This document shows positions 1 through 12,305 of a DNA stretch of 64,000 nt, one piece after another. The translations under genes were made by a program, and so were the position numbers. This DNA is from Kappaphycus alvarezii. Taxonomy: Eukaryota > Rhodophyta > Florideophyceae > Gigartinales > Solieriaceae. Each line of letters begins with the position of its first letter. The first letter of the stretch is position 1. The DNA is taken from positions 682,001-746,000 of the forward strand of contig NADL03000620.1 in assembly GCA_002205965.3 (NCBI GenBank). Direction: 5' to 3'. Below the pieces are notes generated by a model that was not told the origin of the DNA, ran no database searches, and saw only the letters and a list, made by a program, of their open reading frames with translations.

Positions 1-1265
1 CACTCACAAAAACAATTTCAGAAATTTCACTGCTTTAATAAGCCTGACGAACAGCAACTACTGGTTTCATCATTAATTTATCTAAGATTGAACGCTTCGT
101 TGGTAGGCTCAAAGAACCTGTGAAAATCGATAACGTTACTTCTTTAATACATCACATAGGCTCTTAGAGTCTTTGAACATCAATAACCAGTACCTTTTCT
201 ACCAGATTTGATTCTAGATCGTACCTGATAATGTAAGACGCATCAACGTCATCCACGAAAGCGTTACCTTACGCACCTAGGACAGAAATGGTTATTATAC
301 TGCTCTTATAGCTCGATTTGTCCGTAAAGAGTAACATTTATCACAGCTGCGACACGTTTTCACCATTATTGGCAAAGGAAGAGTCCGCGTAGACCTTTAA
401 CTTAAAGGTATTGGAGTATAGCTTGTATGACTTAATGGTTACTAATTCTTCCCGTCAAATAACTGTCGATCTTGTTGATGCGACTGAGTTCATCCCTATA
501 TAGAATTTTCTTTAAGTCACTTGAGCAGCCATTTTTAACTCCACAGCATATTTCTGGCCTCGTATTTGTAAGTCAAGACACGCCAACTTGTGTCTCAAAA
601 AACTAAATCTAAAGAAATATCCATTGGACGGAAGCATATTTAGATTCCTTACATACAGATTTTAACTCATTTCGAAGCCCAAATCTGCCTTTTTGAGTCT
701 TAAAACAGCAATATAGTATCATCATAGCCTCTCTCTCTTGATACGAACTTTGGCAAATTTTTTTCAGTAAATTTCTGAAACTGATCATTCCCGCATGACA
801 ATGAATCATCTCGGGAAGGGGAGTATCATTTAGGGTCTTTTGGACAAAGGAATTACGTAAGATTAATTCCGATTAATATCCCCGAAAAATCCTCGAAATA
901 GCCTTCACCTGGGCCCTGGAGTGTTAAAACTCTGATCCATCACGATTGATAAATAATTTGCTTACCTTGTTACGAACAATCTCGTAAGATCCCGTACAGT
1001 TGTATAGTGTAGAGTTTTTGCCATACATGACCACTTTCTGACCTTAAATAGCTCGTGATTAGAGTCATTTGATACCTGAGAATTCAACGAAGTTTTGTAT
1101 ACATAACTCTGATGTTATCGTTTCCATTTCTACAACGGGGATCTGCAGGGCTTTCTTTTGCTCAGCTTGGTTTGGGAGCGGGTCTTTGATGGTGGAGAAC
1201 CTTGGTATGGTACCTAAAACGAGGAGGAACGCACCTATTCCGTCGGGGGTCATCGTATCGTTCAT
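1..1265 (-). pseudogene. Ty1/copia relic: integrase C-terminal part and RNase H
   Basis: Decayed copia polyprotein on the minus strand. Positions 1065-1265 read as the end of an integrase (ND-T-PDG, then LLV-GTIPRF, then Q-E/Q-KKAL and EM-TI-EL), the pattern of diverged, fungal-like copia integrases. Positions 1 to about 480 read in shifting frames as the RNase H domain: DSSFANN, ISVLGA, then K-DSKSLCDVLKK, KRSILDKLMM and EISEIVFV near the window edge. Only about 600 bases separate integrase from RNase H, so most of the RT is gone. Several stops and frameshifts are present. The same family recurs on the plus strand at the right end of the window (61.7-64 kb). Family membership is inferred from motif order, and no LTR is visible. 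Confidence 0.6.
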
Positions 1266-4200
1266 GCTTTGATTGCGAGTCTTATGACGAATTCAAGTTC
1301 AACTGCTGGCTCTGAACATCTGATCTTCTGGTACATATACGGCACAAAGGAACATAATAAAGCTTTCCCGGACCAATAGAATTATGGATATCGAAACCTG
1401 ATAAGGACATTTAAATTCAGATTTTTGTCGTAAATTAATTCCACCCCTTCGACACGAATTGACTACCTTGATGAACTCGTATACGATCGGTATGACCAGT
1501 TTATATTATCGTGTGACACTTTAGGATAGAGTTACAGACTGCCCGTGTTAATATGCTATGCCGAAAAATTGCATTCGAGAAATGCGTTTGTGTGTCAACT
1601 ATATGCAGAAGAGGCAGATTGTCGAGATACATAATATACAAAGAAATATGCTGGCTAAATACTATAAAGCTCGGTATGATGACCTGGAAAGATCTCGGCC
1701 TAGGCTCAAAGTTTTGTATTGTTTTGCAAGACTCGCTACTTTCCTCAATTAGTTTTTGAGTCCACTAAGTTACTTACTCTGGTTGGACCATAGATACCAG
1801 ATTGAAAATTTCTTTGCAGAAGTATGGAAAAAATTTAGATTGAGACGCCTCAACTGCGTCCTAGTCATTAGTATCTCATCTAAACTCCATTAGACGTCAA
1901 AGTGACCGCTTTTCCGGACAACTGACATTTTCCAGTTCGCTGACTTAGACACTAATATAGTATCAACGTTATCGACAATTTGCGTATGAGATTCGGGTAT
2001 CTCTAGTCCAATAATAAGTGGTATATTGGAGTCGAATACACCCAATGTGATACATATGATACCGTCATATGGAGTCGTGACAACTCATGCGAATTCATTT
2101 GAGTTGTCATTCTACTAGTGGCTTCGAACACACCGTCTCAAAAATTGAAGTACATATTGTGTCACTGGCGTTTGAATTTGATTCCAACAGGCTTGCAGTA
2201 GAACATATACAGGTTTTTTTCACGACTGACTTCTCCGAGCTCCCTTTTCGAGACAAATGCCGTCGAACTTGAAACCAGTTTGTTAATTATGATATCATTG
2301 GAATTGAGATGAATAATCTCAATTAACATACTTTTTTGTTCTAAGGATACACAAAATTTCAGTTTTTTTTTCATTCTGCGGGTAAAAGTTTGTAAAATAA
2401 CACTTTTATACGACAGGAGGCTCGTTAGTTTTTCATTTGCCTTGATCTAGGAGTACTTGGGCCTATTCCAGTACCCCTTCCCAATAAATTTTCAAGCGCA
2501 CTCGGCAGGGAAGCATACGAAGATTTAGTGTGGAAGAGGCGTGAAAATATGCTCTTTTCATTCAGTAGGTCAATCAGACACGCCATTCTGCGTAATTTCA
2601 TCACAAGATAGTGATATTCATTATCATCATCCATGAATTTGCAGAATAAATCTTCGGCGGATTGGGACACGTCATCGTTCGTGTCATCGCCATCGATATG
2701 ATCCATTTCTAATTCTGCGCAAAGCCCGAATGGTGCTCTTTTGGAGGCTTTTGCAGGGCCCCTACAGAAATTCTTACGGTATCACTGTACCTTAAGATTA
2801 GAGTTCTGAGATAGAGGCTCGGGGCAATCTGAGACTTTGAGACCAGGGCATCCACATACTTAGCAGCTAACTACGCTGATGTCCACCAAATTACACGTAA
2901 TGTGCTTGTTCGAGTTCGATTTGTACAGGTATAGAATTCTTGCCTTACCATACGTGTCGTATCTGTTACTCCTACGGACATTGTTAGGGATTTGGGTATA
3001 TTGTTCCTGCTCTTTATAGAGAGTTTCAGATACTCTGCGAAACAGTACCAGATAAATCTCATTTGTTGAAGAAAACCAAAGGCTTTTCTAGTCCCTCATG
3101 CGTCCAGATTTTACTCTTTTTCGAGCTGTAGTGAAGCAATGAGCTGATATGAGAGATTACCCGCGTTTGCGAGGCAACACGCATGTTTGCCTAAGAGTAC
3201 ACAACGACTGGGGACTGAATGTGCCTTTTCCTGTGCCTACGTGATCTGGCGAGTTCTCGGGCTTGAGGTGGAAGTTTCGTTATCTCCTCATGGACCATTT
3301 CGATAGCGTCATTTAAGGTACAGTCGGGTAAAACAAACTGATTGACCCTGAGATTTCGAAGGTACGCGGCTATTCGGTTCTGGAGAGAACCAAGTTTTAC
3401 TCTTCGTGTAAATCTTTAATGGCTTGACGGAAGTCTTGGAATATTCAGTCCACGTTTTGGTTGCAGAAACGCTTGGATTTACAGCAAGGAGGTGTTTAGG
3501 TACTTCAGGTGGTGCATCAGCGTACAAGAATAGTCTTGTAAATATTACTTATATTACCTGAGGTACTCATTCCAACGTTCGCCTGGAGAGACTGATAATT
3601 TATTGATTTAATCCCCAGATCTCTGAGATATTTAATAGAAGATTTTGTCCTCAGACCTTTGGTCTGAACTTGTGACTACCTCTAAATGCCTTAAGATAGG
3701 ATGGAAAACCAGACTAACGTGGTTTCCCTAGGGATAAATGTAAGTTGATGCATATTAAGGGGGTTAAAATGTCTCCGTTCGAATGTACAATGAAAGTAAT
3801 TTTTTAAGAGAATATTATAGACCTATGGGACACTGTATCGATCTCTTTAATAGCTAAAAAGCTCATAAAACTTCGTAGTGAGGTGTAACTAGATAGCATA
3901 CACGATCCAAAAAACAGAGCAGACGGCTAGTCTGCTGTAATGAGATCCCTCAGTTCTACACCGTTAGGGATGTTAACTGCCTTCCACTCACTAACTCACG
4001 CCGCCAATCCGGGCTGTACACCATTAAACTGGCCAATAAACTGTCCAAATTGCATTACGCTCTGTCTCGGGGATGGTCGGTCTGAATTCCAACCGTTTCT
4101 GTATTTTCTTTTATTATTTTTTCCCCTTTTCTATTTTTCTCCATTTCTGTTTTTGGGTACCTTTTCCCCTTTTTTTAATTCTAAATACATACCTTCTAGC

Positions 4201-5689
4201 TTGTCTATTCAAGTTTCTGTACTGTCATATGGTATTTCCTTTGGTTTCATATTTTTTTCAGGCAAACGCAAATAATCTCTTTTTTTGAAGTCTCATGTAA
4301 AATTTGCAGTACTTGATCTAGCTGCTCGATTAGTCTGACACTACTTACTATCGGCTAACTTAGCCTTGTGGGTGTTGTCACTAAGATGAATCTGTAAGTG
4401 AGAGTGGCTCACAAAGGTTACCGAGCAAGTCTTTCAGATCGGTAGGTTCCTTTTCATCTCACGGCGAGTGATGCGCCCACGGCCACAGCGATGGTCAACG
4501 GAATTCTTTCGAAAATTGCAAGTCACATTGCACAGCTTGCTATAGCGCCTGGTCTGAGGACCCCGGGTGGTTGCCCTCTTATTTACCCCTGCTCTATCTG
4601 CGAGACGACTGTCCTGCTTCCAGCGATGACGTATATGCGGTTACGATTCTCGCTCTATTAACACCCTTATAAACACTGTGGGTTTCTGAGGTAGCACAAG
4701 AGGCACCTTCTGAAAAGCTGACGGTACAGGATTGACTTTAGGTGTCTTCCGGGTTTCATTTTGCACTTCCAGAACTTCGTATTTGTCCTCTATTTCCGTC
4801 TAGTTGGCCATTCCCAGTGATTCCGCAGTCTGATTGGTCGATGACTCCACACGGGTCGAGAATCTTCTCGGAATGAGCTAATTACGGCCTCCAATTGGCA
4901 GATTGTGATTGAACAAATAAAACCTGACTGCAGGTCTGATTGACAATTAAAGAGACCCTTTGCTGTAGGATGACCCTACGGGATACCGATTCGCTCTGAG
5001 TATCGGTTGGTGTAATTTTCGGACGGTTGGCAGTATGCAGCAACCCCTTCAGCGAGCTTCTTGACCTACTTGAGTCACGCGATTTCCGCCGGGTATGGTG
5101 CAATACGAAACACTACAGCGATTTCAATGCGATGTTCAGGCACTACCAAGTGTTCAAAGAATGGAAAAGTAGTTCATGTGATTAGAATTTGCATGCTTTC
5201 ACGTAGATTTAGACAACCGCTGTAAGCTGTAGCCGATAGGATTAGTCTCACTGGATATTGCGAAAGCTTAATTCTAAAACGACCTGAAACCACTGGTAAA
5301 TACTGATTGTTGTAAATTTCAAGGCAAGAGAATCATAGTGGCGCTTGCGAGTGACTCTGAAATAAAAGGTTTATGCTTTGTGCTTTGGTACGTTGAGTTG
5401 TTTGTTGATAAAACTGCTTAGTGTTCTCTTCCCTTTACCTAATCGTGTGCGGTCACCCCACTACTTATTTACAACTCCGGCATTGCACCCTAGCTCTAGA
5501 AAGCGCGGTAAGTTATGCCTACTACAATTAAAATCTACCCAGAGTATCCATAAATATCTACAGTAGTAAAACTTATAGATTATATGACCTAGATAGACTG
5601 AACTAAACATAAAAAATCAATAGAATATCTACTGTCTAGGTATTGTAGAGTTAACCCTCATGAAAAGAATACAGGGGCGAGGAACACGG
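1266..5689. other. AT-rich stretch without recognisable genes
   Basis: Only short reading frames occur here and none shows a motif I recognise. A pyrimidine-rich, mostly T tract occupies about 4100-4180. The minus frame at 2425-2706 (93 residues, acidic start, LVMKLRRMACLIDLLN) could be a remnant of the flanking copia relic, but I cannot support that. Base composition and stop density resemble the other decayed flank (49-58 kb). Confidence 0.4.
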
Positions 5690-6700
5690 TAAGGCACAGC
5701 GCATATGCAAATATTTTTTCTACAGGTATACAAACTCCATTATTTGCATTGTAGACCCTGTCACATCATTTGAATGCGACGTCACCTCTGGTAAGTTTGT
5801 AGAAATATTAAGGGTCCAATGATGACCACTCTTCAATGACAGCGGCTTCAAATTCTGACGCAGTCTCAAATTGCGGCAAAAAACAATAAGAGGATCGCTC
5901 CAGCACTTACTATACAGTTTCAATGGGGCCCAAATTCGGGCTTCTCGCTGGCCACTGCATTACCGAGATACATTCATATCTAAACTATTCTCTTGTTAGT
6001 CGATTAGTATGAGTAGAGTCATTATCCTGTTGGAATGAATATCCAGACTAGTGATAAATGCTAGTAGAAGAAAGTAGAAAGTCTATTAAATTCTGCATAT
6101 ACATTACTTCGTTCTGTTTGCCTCGAATAATGGAAATTTTACCAAGCCCCTTCTATGAAAACGCACCGCAAATCATGACTGATCTCCCACCTTTTTGAAG
6201 ACTGAACAAAGTCTCCTCTTTCCTTTTTAAAGTCATATTGGTAACACTGGAGGCCATATGGGCCATTCAGATTGAATTTTTTCATCAAAGAAAGCATCTC
6301 TGCCCTAGTCACGCATCGTCAACGTCGCCATGTCCCGCGCCCGACTGAGACGGGCTGAGATAAGTCTTGGGGTCAATAAAGGTTCTCCTCTAACCTTTTT
6401 ATGCTTTAGGTAAGCATCTGCGCAGAGTATTTGCAGCATGCTTCTCTTCGGAATGGAAAACACAGTTGGTTGGCGGGATTTCTGGGTTTAAAGGCTTCTC
6501 AGAGCAGCCTTCTGGTGTATTGGGCGCTCAATTTGGCCTTTATTCCTTTTTTACATTCATTTTAGATCTCTCGGGACTTTGGAAACGTTTTGAGTACCTC
6601 CTGAAACATCTTGAGACGTTTGGCGATTTCAGAAAGACAACTCTTCTGTTCACGACCGGATAGGGCTTGGCCTTTGTGACGTTCGAACAGACACGGTCCT
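5690..6700 (-). pseudogene. Tc1/mariner transposase relic
   Basis: Minus-strand remnant of a DDE/D transposase that would cut and paste its own terminal repeats. Reading across frames, 6180-6295 gives KKFNLNGPYGLQCY followed by a D-KKE stretch, matching the first-aspartate block of Tc1/mariner. Positions 6120-6200 give GGR-SVMICGAFS and GLGKI. Positions 6020-6046 give SFQQDND (second aspartate). Positions 5913-5962 give WPARSPNLGPIE. In that last block the usual SPDLNPIE has become SPNLGPIE, so the third catalytic acid is lost. A run of six A residues near 6275 lies at one of the frameshifts. A block near 6580-6680 (NRRVVFLKSPNV) may be the N-terminal DNA-binding part. I did not find terminal inverted repeats. 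Confidence 0.7.
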
Positions 6701-6899
6701 CGATCCATTTGAAATACTCAAATAGGAAAATGGCAACTTCTGCGGTCTTTCTGAAAGCAAGGTTGCAGATAGGTGCGTGATAAATGGTGAGAATAGCTCG
6801 TTTATTCTTTATGTTATATAAGGGGTTCACCACCCCCGGTTGCCATTTTCAATATTTGTTAAGTAAAATTATTAGGTTGATGTGAAACTTTTTCTTTTA

Positions 6900-7883
6900 C
6901 ATATTGCTGGGATTTTTTTTGATGAATATGATAAGGGGGTTTGAACGTGACTGTGATCTAAACCTAATCTAAGTCTGGTTCTCACAGATGCATCTGCTTA
7001 CTGTAAGCACTTTGGATGATGACCACGTAGAGACAGCCGCCTTACAATCTTTGTCACAGCTGCATCTGTTTACCGTAATCAACTTTGATCAAGCCCACGT
7101 AGGCAACTTAAAGATTACGCAAGGAGACTTTTAGTACGATCACAACCGGTTTAACAGGGCTATATAGCTGTCAACTTGGAAACCTTGGCTGCAAATTTGG
7201 TTTCTCAAGTCTTCCTTTTCCTCCTTTCTCCCGCCCTTAAATCACTTTATGGCCCAGTCACAAATCGTCGTCATTCTCGTTTCAATTTTTTTATTTCTTT
7301 GCGTCATTTTCCATTTAAAATTGTCAAACAACATTTCTGAGTCCTTTGACCGCTCGTCACTTTGTTGCTCTACCGCATGAAATTCACGCAGCATGTTATT
7401 ATCTCCACCGCATCGAATATCAAAATTATTCGTGCTTCCATAAGACAGTTCTCAATATTAAAGGTTGCTAAATTAGCTGTCGACCGATCTCACGGTCCTC
7501 TGGACGAAACTGCTACGATAAGACTTTATCAATATTTTTATGTTACAGAGACAGGCCAAACGGTCCGCAACTGTTCAAAAGCACAGATGCGTCCCCCAAA
7601 CCGCTCTTTCGAAGAATAAAAGAGCCCGATAAGCTGCAAAATCTCGTGACGAATGAAAATACTTCAAATTTCAGCGTGATTTGGGATGGGGCGCTGGCAT
7701 CCTAACTATCTCATGAAAATTTTCTGTTTCAAATTTTGACTCACCTGAACCTCACCATTTCTTTCGAGGAAGCCATTGACGCTGTATGCGACCGAGACCG
7801 CGGGGTCTGCTATACGTCATATGTTGGGAATATTACCTTTAGTTCGTGATTAAATATGTTTGTGTTTCTCGACTGCTAAATTC
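6900..7883 (+). repeat. Diverged copy of the DIRS-like element's right terminal region
   Basis: This segment aligns by eye, in the same orientation, with 33536-34598, the right end of the DIRS/Ngaro-like element. Shared landmarks in order are a GAATATGA/AAGGGGG/TTGAACGTG block, ACTGTAAGCAC, a block containing AACAGGGCTATATA, TATGGCCCAGTCACAA, GCTAAATTAG, GTTACAGAGAC, AGCGTGATTTGGGATGG, a TTGACTCACCTGA block, and a final TGTGTTTCTC ending AATTC. Overall similarity is clearly lower than between the two copies at 29.3 and 33.5 kb. No gag, RT or recombinase is adjacent, so this looks like an old solo terminal repeat. Confidence 0.7.
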
Positions 7884-8883
7884 GCTCCAAGAAACTGATG
7901 TCCACCAAGTTTCAGTTCAATCACAGCCTTATTGGAATATCGTAAAAAAGGAGGGGTGCTCTAAACTCATTTCGCGTACAATGTAGCGAATACGGTAACT
8001 GAAGCAAGTTGGAAACACAGACGCAGCCTCATTAAAACGTATGTAATCATCTTTACTTCATGTACTATAAAATTTCAACCGCACCTACGGTACCATACTT
8101 TACTGTACAGTTGTGAGAGTACGTCAAATGAGTCCTAAACTGTAATTAAGACGGTATTGAATACGGAATTGTAAATGCAGTGAGAATGCCACGTTATTAG
8201 CGGCACCCCGCATAATGTTAATAAATCGCATGCAAAAGGACCAGAGAATGACATTTCACTCCCCCAAAACCCGTCCCGTTTGTGGCTATTAAGCGAGGTG
8301 TTGAACTGCGCTCCACGGGCACGGGCCTACTGATTTGGGATCCGAGGGCGTCCACGAATGCCAATGCTTTGGCCACATGTAAGGAGACAGATGGCAAGGG
8401 TCACCTTTACGTAGGCCGACGAATGAGCAGTGGGAAGTTAAGACTCCTGTGCAGCGGTAAACAGTGGGAAGTTTAGACTCCTGTATACAAATGCAAAGGG
8501 GAAGACCATCCTCTACGGGAACGACGAAGATCTTTCAAAGAATAGATGCACCAACTGTGCATGGTCGCAAGGATGCCCTCGATGGGGGTTTGCAGAAGTG
8601 GATCGTCAAGGACATGGAGATTTGCGAATGAGCGCGATGACACGAGCCAGCGAGAATGTGAATGCGATAGTTTGCAATTAGTTAGACGCGACGGGCGATG
8701 CGTCAGTGTAAGAGCTATCGTATGCTCGCTAGTAAAAGCGCTGAGGGGAGAAAAGAAAAGAACCCAACAAGCACAGGATTCTGTCCTGAACACTTCTTGC
8801 TTTGCCTACTCAAGAATACCAACCTACAGCTAGTATGTTTAGGCACGTGGTCGTCTGGATATACGTTCTTACACACCAGTAGA
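7884..8883. other. No recognised gene; short tandem duplication
   Basis: No reading frame here matches anything I know. A 23-base segment at 8428-8450 recurs at 8462-8484 with one mismatch (period 34). The frames at 8282-8476 and 8546-8833 have no recognisable domains. They lie just left of the Harbinger unit and could be unrelated flank. Confidence 0.35.
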
Positions 8884-9076
8884 GAATTTACGCTACAGGA
8901 AATTCGTATTTAATTTTCGTCTGTCAAGAAACGAAAAAAATTAGAAGTTTACAAGTCGGTCGAATTCACGCGACAGGAAATTCGTGGAATCAATGAGTAC
9001 GAACATGCATGATCTATACAGTATTTATTAGCCTAATTACCCCTGTGTCACTACTTTTGTTATTGTTCCATTTCAG

Positions 9077-10210
9077 TCCAGCAACCTGCCATACCGCGAC
9101 TATCGACTAGGAATACAACTACACAGAGCCCAACAAGCATTCCAAACTGCTCAATTGATCATAATAGAAGATGATGGAGATGAGGTAACCGCTGCTTCAC
9201 TCACTCAGGTTGAGGTTATCAGAGCCGAAATCCGTCAAATATTGATCAGAACCAAGAGGGTGTCCTCTACGGTGTTCAACTTGAACGCCCTCAGTAATAT
9301 GGAGTGCTACAGTCGCTATCGATTTACGGGGAGACTCATCGGCCTACTCTCGAAGCATTTATGCTTAGAATCAGCCTTTACGAAAAGTATCCGATACTAC
9401 TGTGATGACTTTACTTCTTGCTGTATCGTTCTCCGCCGTCTGTCAACGCCAATACGCCTTGTTGATATGTAAGAGGAATTTAGAATGTTTAGCTCTCGCA
9501 TAAGTGAGTTTTTCTGGAAAACAATAGCGAAATTTACGGCGGACTACGGCCATCTTCTGCAGTTTCGGCCGCAATTGATGGGAATTCGAGCACCTCTATA
9601 CGCCAATGCTTTCAAAAATTCTGGTTGTCCCTTCGAAAGCTGTGTGGGATCTATTGACTGCACAAAGATACGTATGTCACGACCTGGAAACCAAGTAAGT
9701 CTTCAGCGAAGCTGCTATTCTGGCCATAAGAGAATGCATTGTCTAATATATCAAACGGTATCTACGCCCGACGACTTGATTTTTTCAGCTTACGGTCCCG
9801 TAGAAGGTAGAAGGCATGACCTCACTTTGCTTCGGATGTCTGGGCTTGAGGACTTACTGGCATCATGTATGAACGTGAAAGGAAGACAGTTTCACATCTA
9901 TGGTGACCTTGCGTACATCCTCTGGCCATACTTGCCAAGGGCGTTTCATGACGCTGGTGCGACAACAGCTCAATGTACATTTAACTCTGTCATAAGTGCG
10001 CTTCGCGTCGCAGTAGAATGGAACTATAAGGACTTAAAACAGCAATGGTCCCGGAACGACTATGCACGTGGATTGAAAGTTCGCCAACCCCCAGTTGGCT
10101 TGATGTATAAGACTTCAGTGTTGCTAAATTACATGAGAACGTATTTACTCAAAGAAGGCCAAACTATAACTCATTTTAACCTAGATCCACCCTCTCTGCG
10201 AGAGTACTAA
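9077..10210 (+). pseudogene. Harbinger-type DDE transposase with one internal stop
   Basis: Catalyses excision and integration of the Harbinger unit. The DDE_Tnp_4-type core is clear. In the frame starting at 9485 the first Asp is residue 58 in SIDCTK, the second is residue 141 in YGDLAY, and the Glu is residue 178 in VAVEWN. The upstream frame (9077-9469) reads RFTGRLIGLLS and CIVLRRLSTPIRLVDM, the family's N-terminal part, in the same frame. A single TAA at 9470-9472 separates the two halves. The segment beginning at 9077 follows a pyrimidine-rich stretch ending TTTCAG, which looks like a splice acceptor, so a first exon may lie upstream. Apart from that stop the gene is intact to its TAA at 10208-10210. 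Confidence 0.8.
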
Positions 10211-10329
10211 GAATCAGGGTAAAAATGAGAATTATCGAACCACTTATTACTGAGAAATGCCACTTTTTGACCCCAATTTGCGCTGGTCGCTCCTCGCAGA
10301 GGGCTCGCAAGCTCAGGACGCGGACTTGG

Positions 10330-11624
10330 CTCCACTGGACCCACCGCGAGGAGTCTTATTGAGATTCTTAAACATGGTACCCATCATATCCATCATTTTC
10401 ACCCTCTCTCTCCGCGCGTCGATTCTTTCTTTCCTCTCCAATTCAACCTCTGTTCCTCAAGTTTGATCCGTCTCTCCATTATAATGTGAGACTTGTTAAA
10501 ACTCTCTTCATCGAACGATGCTCTCTCCTGCTCTAATTTCAGACGTGCTTCAGAGAGCTATAGATGCCTTTCATCCAGTTCCCTCCTCCTCTTAACGGAA
10601 TCCATTATAATACGGTTGACTTCAGAACCATCTTGCAAGACTGACTTCTTTCTTACCGGGGACTCCTTTCCCCTTTCAATCTTCTCGTCACCTAAATCTC
10701 CACTTCCCGACGATGATTCCTTGTGCCGCTCCAGCGCTGCTTTCCTGATCTCTTCTCCAGCTGAAACAAGGCTCTGTTCAGCGGTAGTTTTTTCCTCCCT
10801 CAATTCCTTTGAGGTTTCATCATATTCATCAATGTTGAGGATCAAATCGTCAAGAAGCTGATCTTTCTCACTGATTTACTTTGCAAGTTCGGAAGTAGAT
10901 GCATTCTTTTTGACTTTTGCTCGTCGCATTTCGACAAGTAAGTTGAAACGGTCGGTGAGAGAGTTTTGCTTAGGCTTGGCTTGATGTTTGAATACCATAC
11001 TCGGGACCTCGGCGAGAAAAATATCCTGAACAGCGGCAAACGCCTTGCCCTTGAACTTCGACCTTGACGATGAGCGTCAGTAGCGCAGACACATTTGAGT
11101 AAAGCGTAGTTCCAGTTGGAATAATTAAACCTTCGCAGTTTGCGAGTGTTTTCGTCTTGCGGTACTGTATCATCCTCTATGCTACCAGTTTCATTGAGTA
11201 CTGATGCGCCAGCCGCTGCTGTTGTGGTTCCTGTGCCTGGCTCTTGGTAAAACACAGCTATTGTTGTTAAATCAGATGATGAAGGCGGTGTGGGAGGTAA
11301 GGGTTGCAGCGTTGTCAGCACAGAATGAAGAGAAAGTGCTGCATCCGTCGTAGTGCGGGGTGGCGCTTCTCGTGAGGAAATCTGGATAGGGGGGGACACA
11401 AGAGGGGGAGTCGGCGGCATGGCTTGATGGAGGGTAGTAGCGACGGGGCCAATAGCTGCGTTCGTTGTTGCTTGTTCTGGTGTAGATATGGGGGAGCGGT
11501 TGCAAGTGGGTCGCATCCTTAAGATGTTTGTGTCCATGTTTGGGGTTGCGGTGGTGGGGCTTACTAGGACTCCGATCGCAAGCACCTCCCGCCAAAGCCC
11601 ACGAGGTTTACTTCGTAAAGTCAA
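10330..11624 (-). pseudogene. Harbinger-associated Myb/trihelix-like DNA-binding protein
   Basis: Harbinger elements usually carry a second gene whose Myb/SANT-like protein binds the element and helps bring the transposase into the nucleus. The minus frame from 11624 begins with a Pro/Thr-rich, low-complexity region of about 150 residues. It is followed by RKLRRFNYSNWNYALLKCV, a tryptophan-containing helix typical of a Myb-like domain. The frame then shifts near 11080: a second frame continues through FAAVQDIFL, then LTDRFNLLVEMRR, to a TAA near 10870. After that stop the frame at 10845-10558 supplies DDLILNIDEYDETSKELREEKTTAEQ-type coiled-coil sequence, and a further shift leads to a basic, Met-rich tail ending near 10310. 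At least two frameshifts and one stop make it non-functional as written. Confidence 0.6.
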
Positions 11625-11756
11625 AGGACTGTACGGTTTTTTTTGATGTCGTGTGGCAATTTCGTAGGTATCATGAACGCGTTCAATTTTTCCTCGCTGT
11701 GGACGTTAAAGTTTACGAAATTCGTCCTGCCAAAACTCTCTACTACCATTGATCAG

Positions 11757-11935
11757 TCGCCGTACAGTACAGTAAACACCCCACCTACCCCATTAACCTC
11801 TTAGGTCACATACTCTACTGTAATATACTGTATGTGCCACGTTACTTTTGGGCGCTGTACTGTACTGTACCGTACATCGCGCAACCCACAACAGTTACAT
11901 ACCGTACATATGTACAATATACCGTGTGTAGACTG
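11757..11935. repeat. TACTG/CAGTA-rich spacer
   Basis: A 180-base spacer with repeated GTACAGTACAGTA, TACTGTACTGTACC and GTACATATGTAC motifs. It ends with GACTG at 11931-11935, the left copy of the copia-1 target duplication. The same pentamer occurs in the gypsy-2 ends and in the 37-44 kb region. Confidence 0.6.
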
Positions 11936-12154
11936 TAAAGAAGACGGTTGATTTTGTGCCTCTGCTGCACACCGTCGGCCCTCCGGCCTCTCAATTTATT
12001 TGACCCTCCACGGTCTCACGCCCTCGGCGGCCTCAGTCACTGTAAAGTGTAATCGTGGTTACTGTAATTACTGGTCCCTTCAGCCGGACCCGGCTTGCCC
12101 CTCAGTGGGCCATTACACTGTAATTACTAGCGCCGCACACAAGGGGTCTCTAAC
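11936..12154 (-). repeat. Copia-1 3' LTR (219 bp)
   Basis: Identical by eye over its full 219 bases to 22881-23099. On the element's strand it starts GTTAGAGACC and ends TTCTTTA, so it lacks the usual TG/CA termini. A 27-base block at 12069-12095 recurs in reverse complement at 45033-45059 ahead of copia-2, with one mismatch. Confidence 0.85.
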
Positions 12155-12165
12155 ACCCCTCCTCG
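12155..12165 (-). other. Copia-1 polypurine tract
   Basis: On the minus strand GAGGAGGGGT directly abuts the start of the 3' LTR, the position and composition expected for the plus-strand primer of reverse transcription. Confidence 0.6.
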
Positions 12166-12232
12166 GCGCTAGCGAGCACTCCTCACTCAGTACTACACTA
12201 AAAATGACACAGACACGTAAATTGATTTCCTC

Positions 12233-12305
12233 CTATAGACTTGGGATTCGAACCCGGAACCTTTCAAAACACAGAGAATTCATCAACCCAATGAGCAACG
12301 GGAAA
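12233..12305 (-). repeat. tRNA-derived (SINE-like) head
   Basis: On the minus strand TTGCTCATTGGG resembles a Pol III A box, and GGTTCGAATCC is a perfect B box. Their spacing is that of a normal tRNA without a long variable arm. The acceptor, anticodon and T stems do not pair properly, so this is a tRNA pseudogene or SINE head rather than a working tRNA. It lies in copia-1's 3' untranslated region, between the end of pol and the polypurine tract. Confidence 0.5.

Larger units (their letters stand above)
8884..11746. mobile_element. PIF/Harbinger DNA transposon unit
   Basis: The unit holds the two genes expected of a Harbinger element: a DDE transposase on the plus strand (to 10210) and a Myb/trihelix-like DNA-binding protein on the minus strand (11624 down to about 10330), arranged convergently. 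Candidate terminal inverted repeats are 8878-8930 and 11700-11746. The right one, reverse-complemented, shares GTAGAGA, a CAGG block, GAATTTCGTA and TTTAA with the left one, with gaps. At the left end, GAATTTACGC at 8884 starts a 24-base block repeated directly at 8962-8985 with two mismatches. The exact ends and the 3-bp target duplication typical of the family were not established. Confidence 0.6.
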
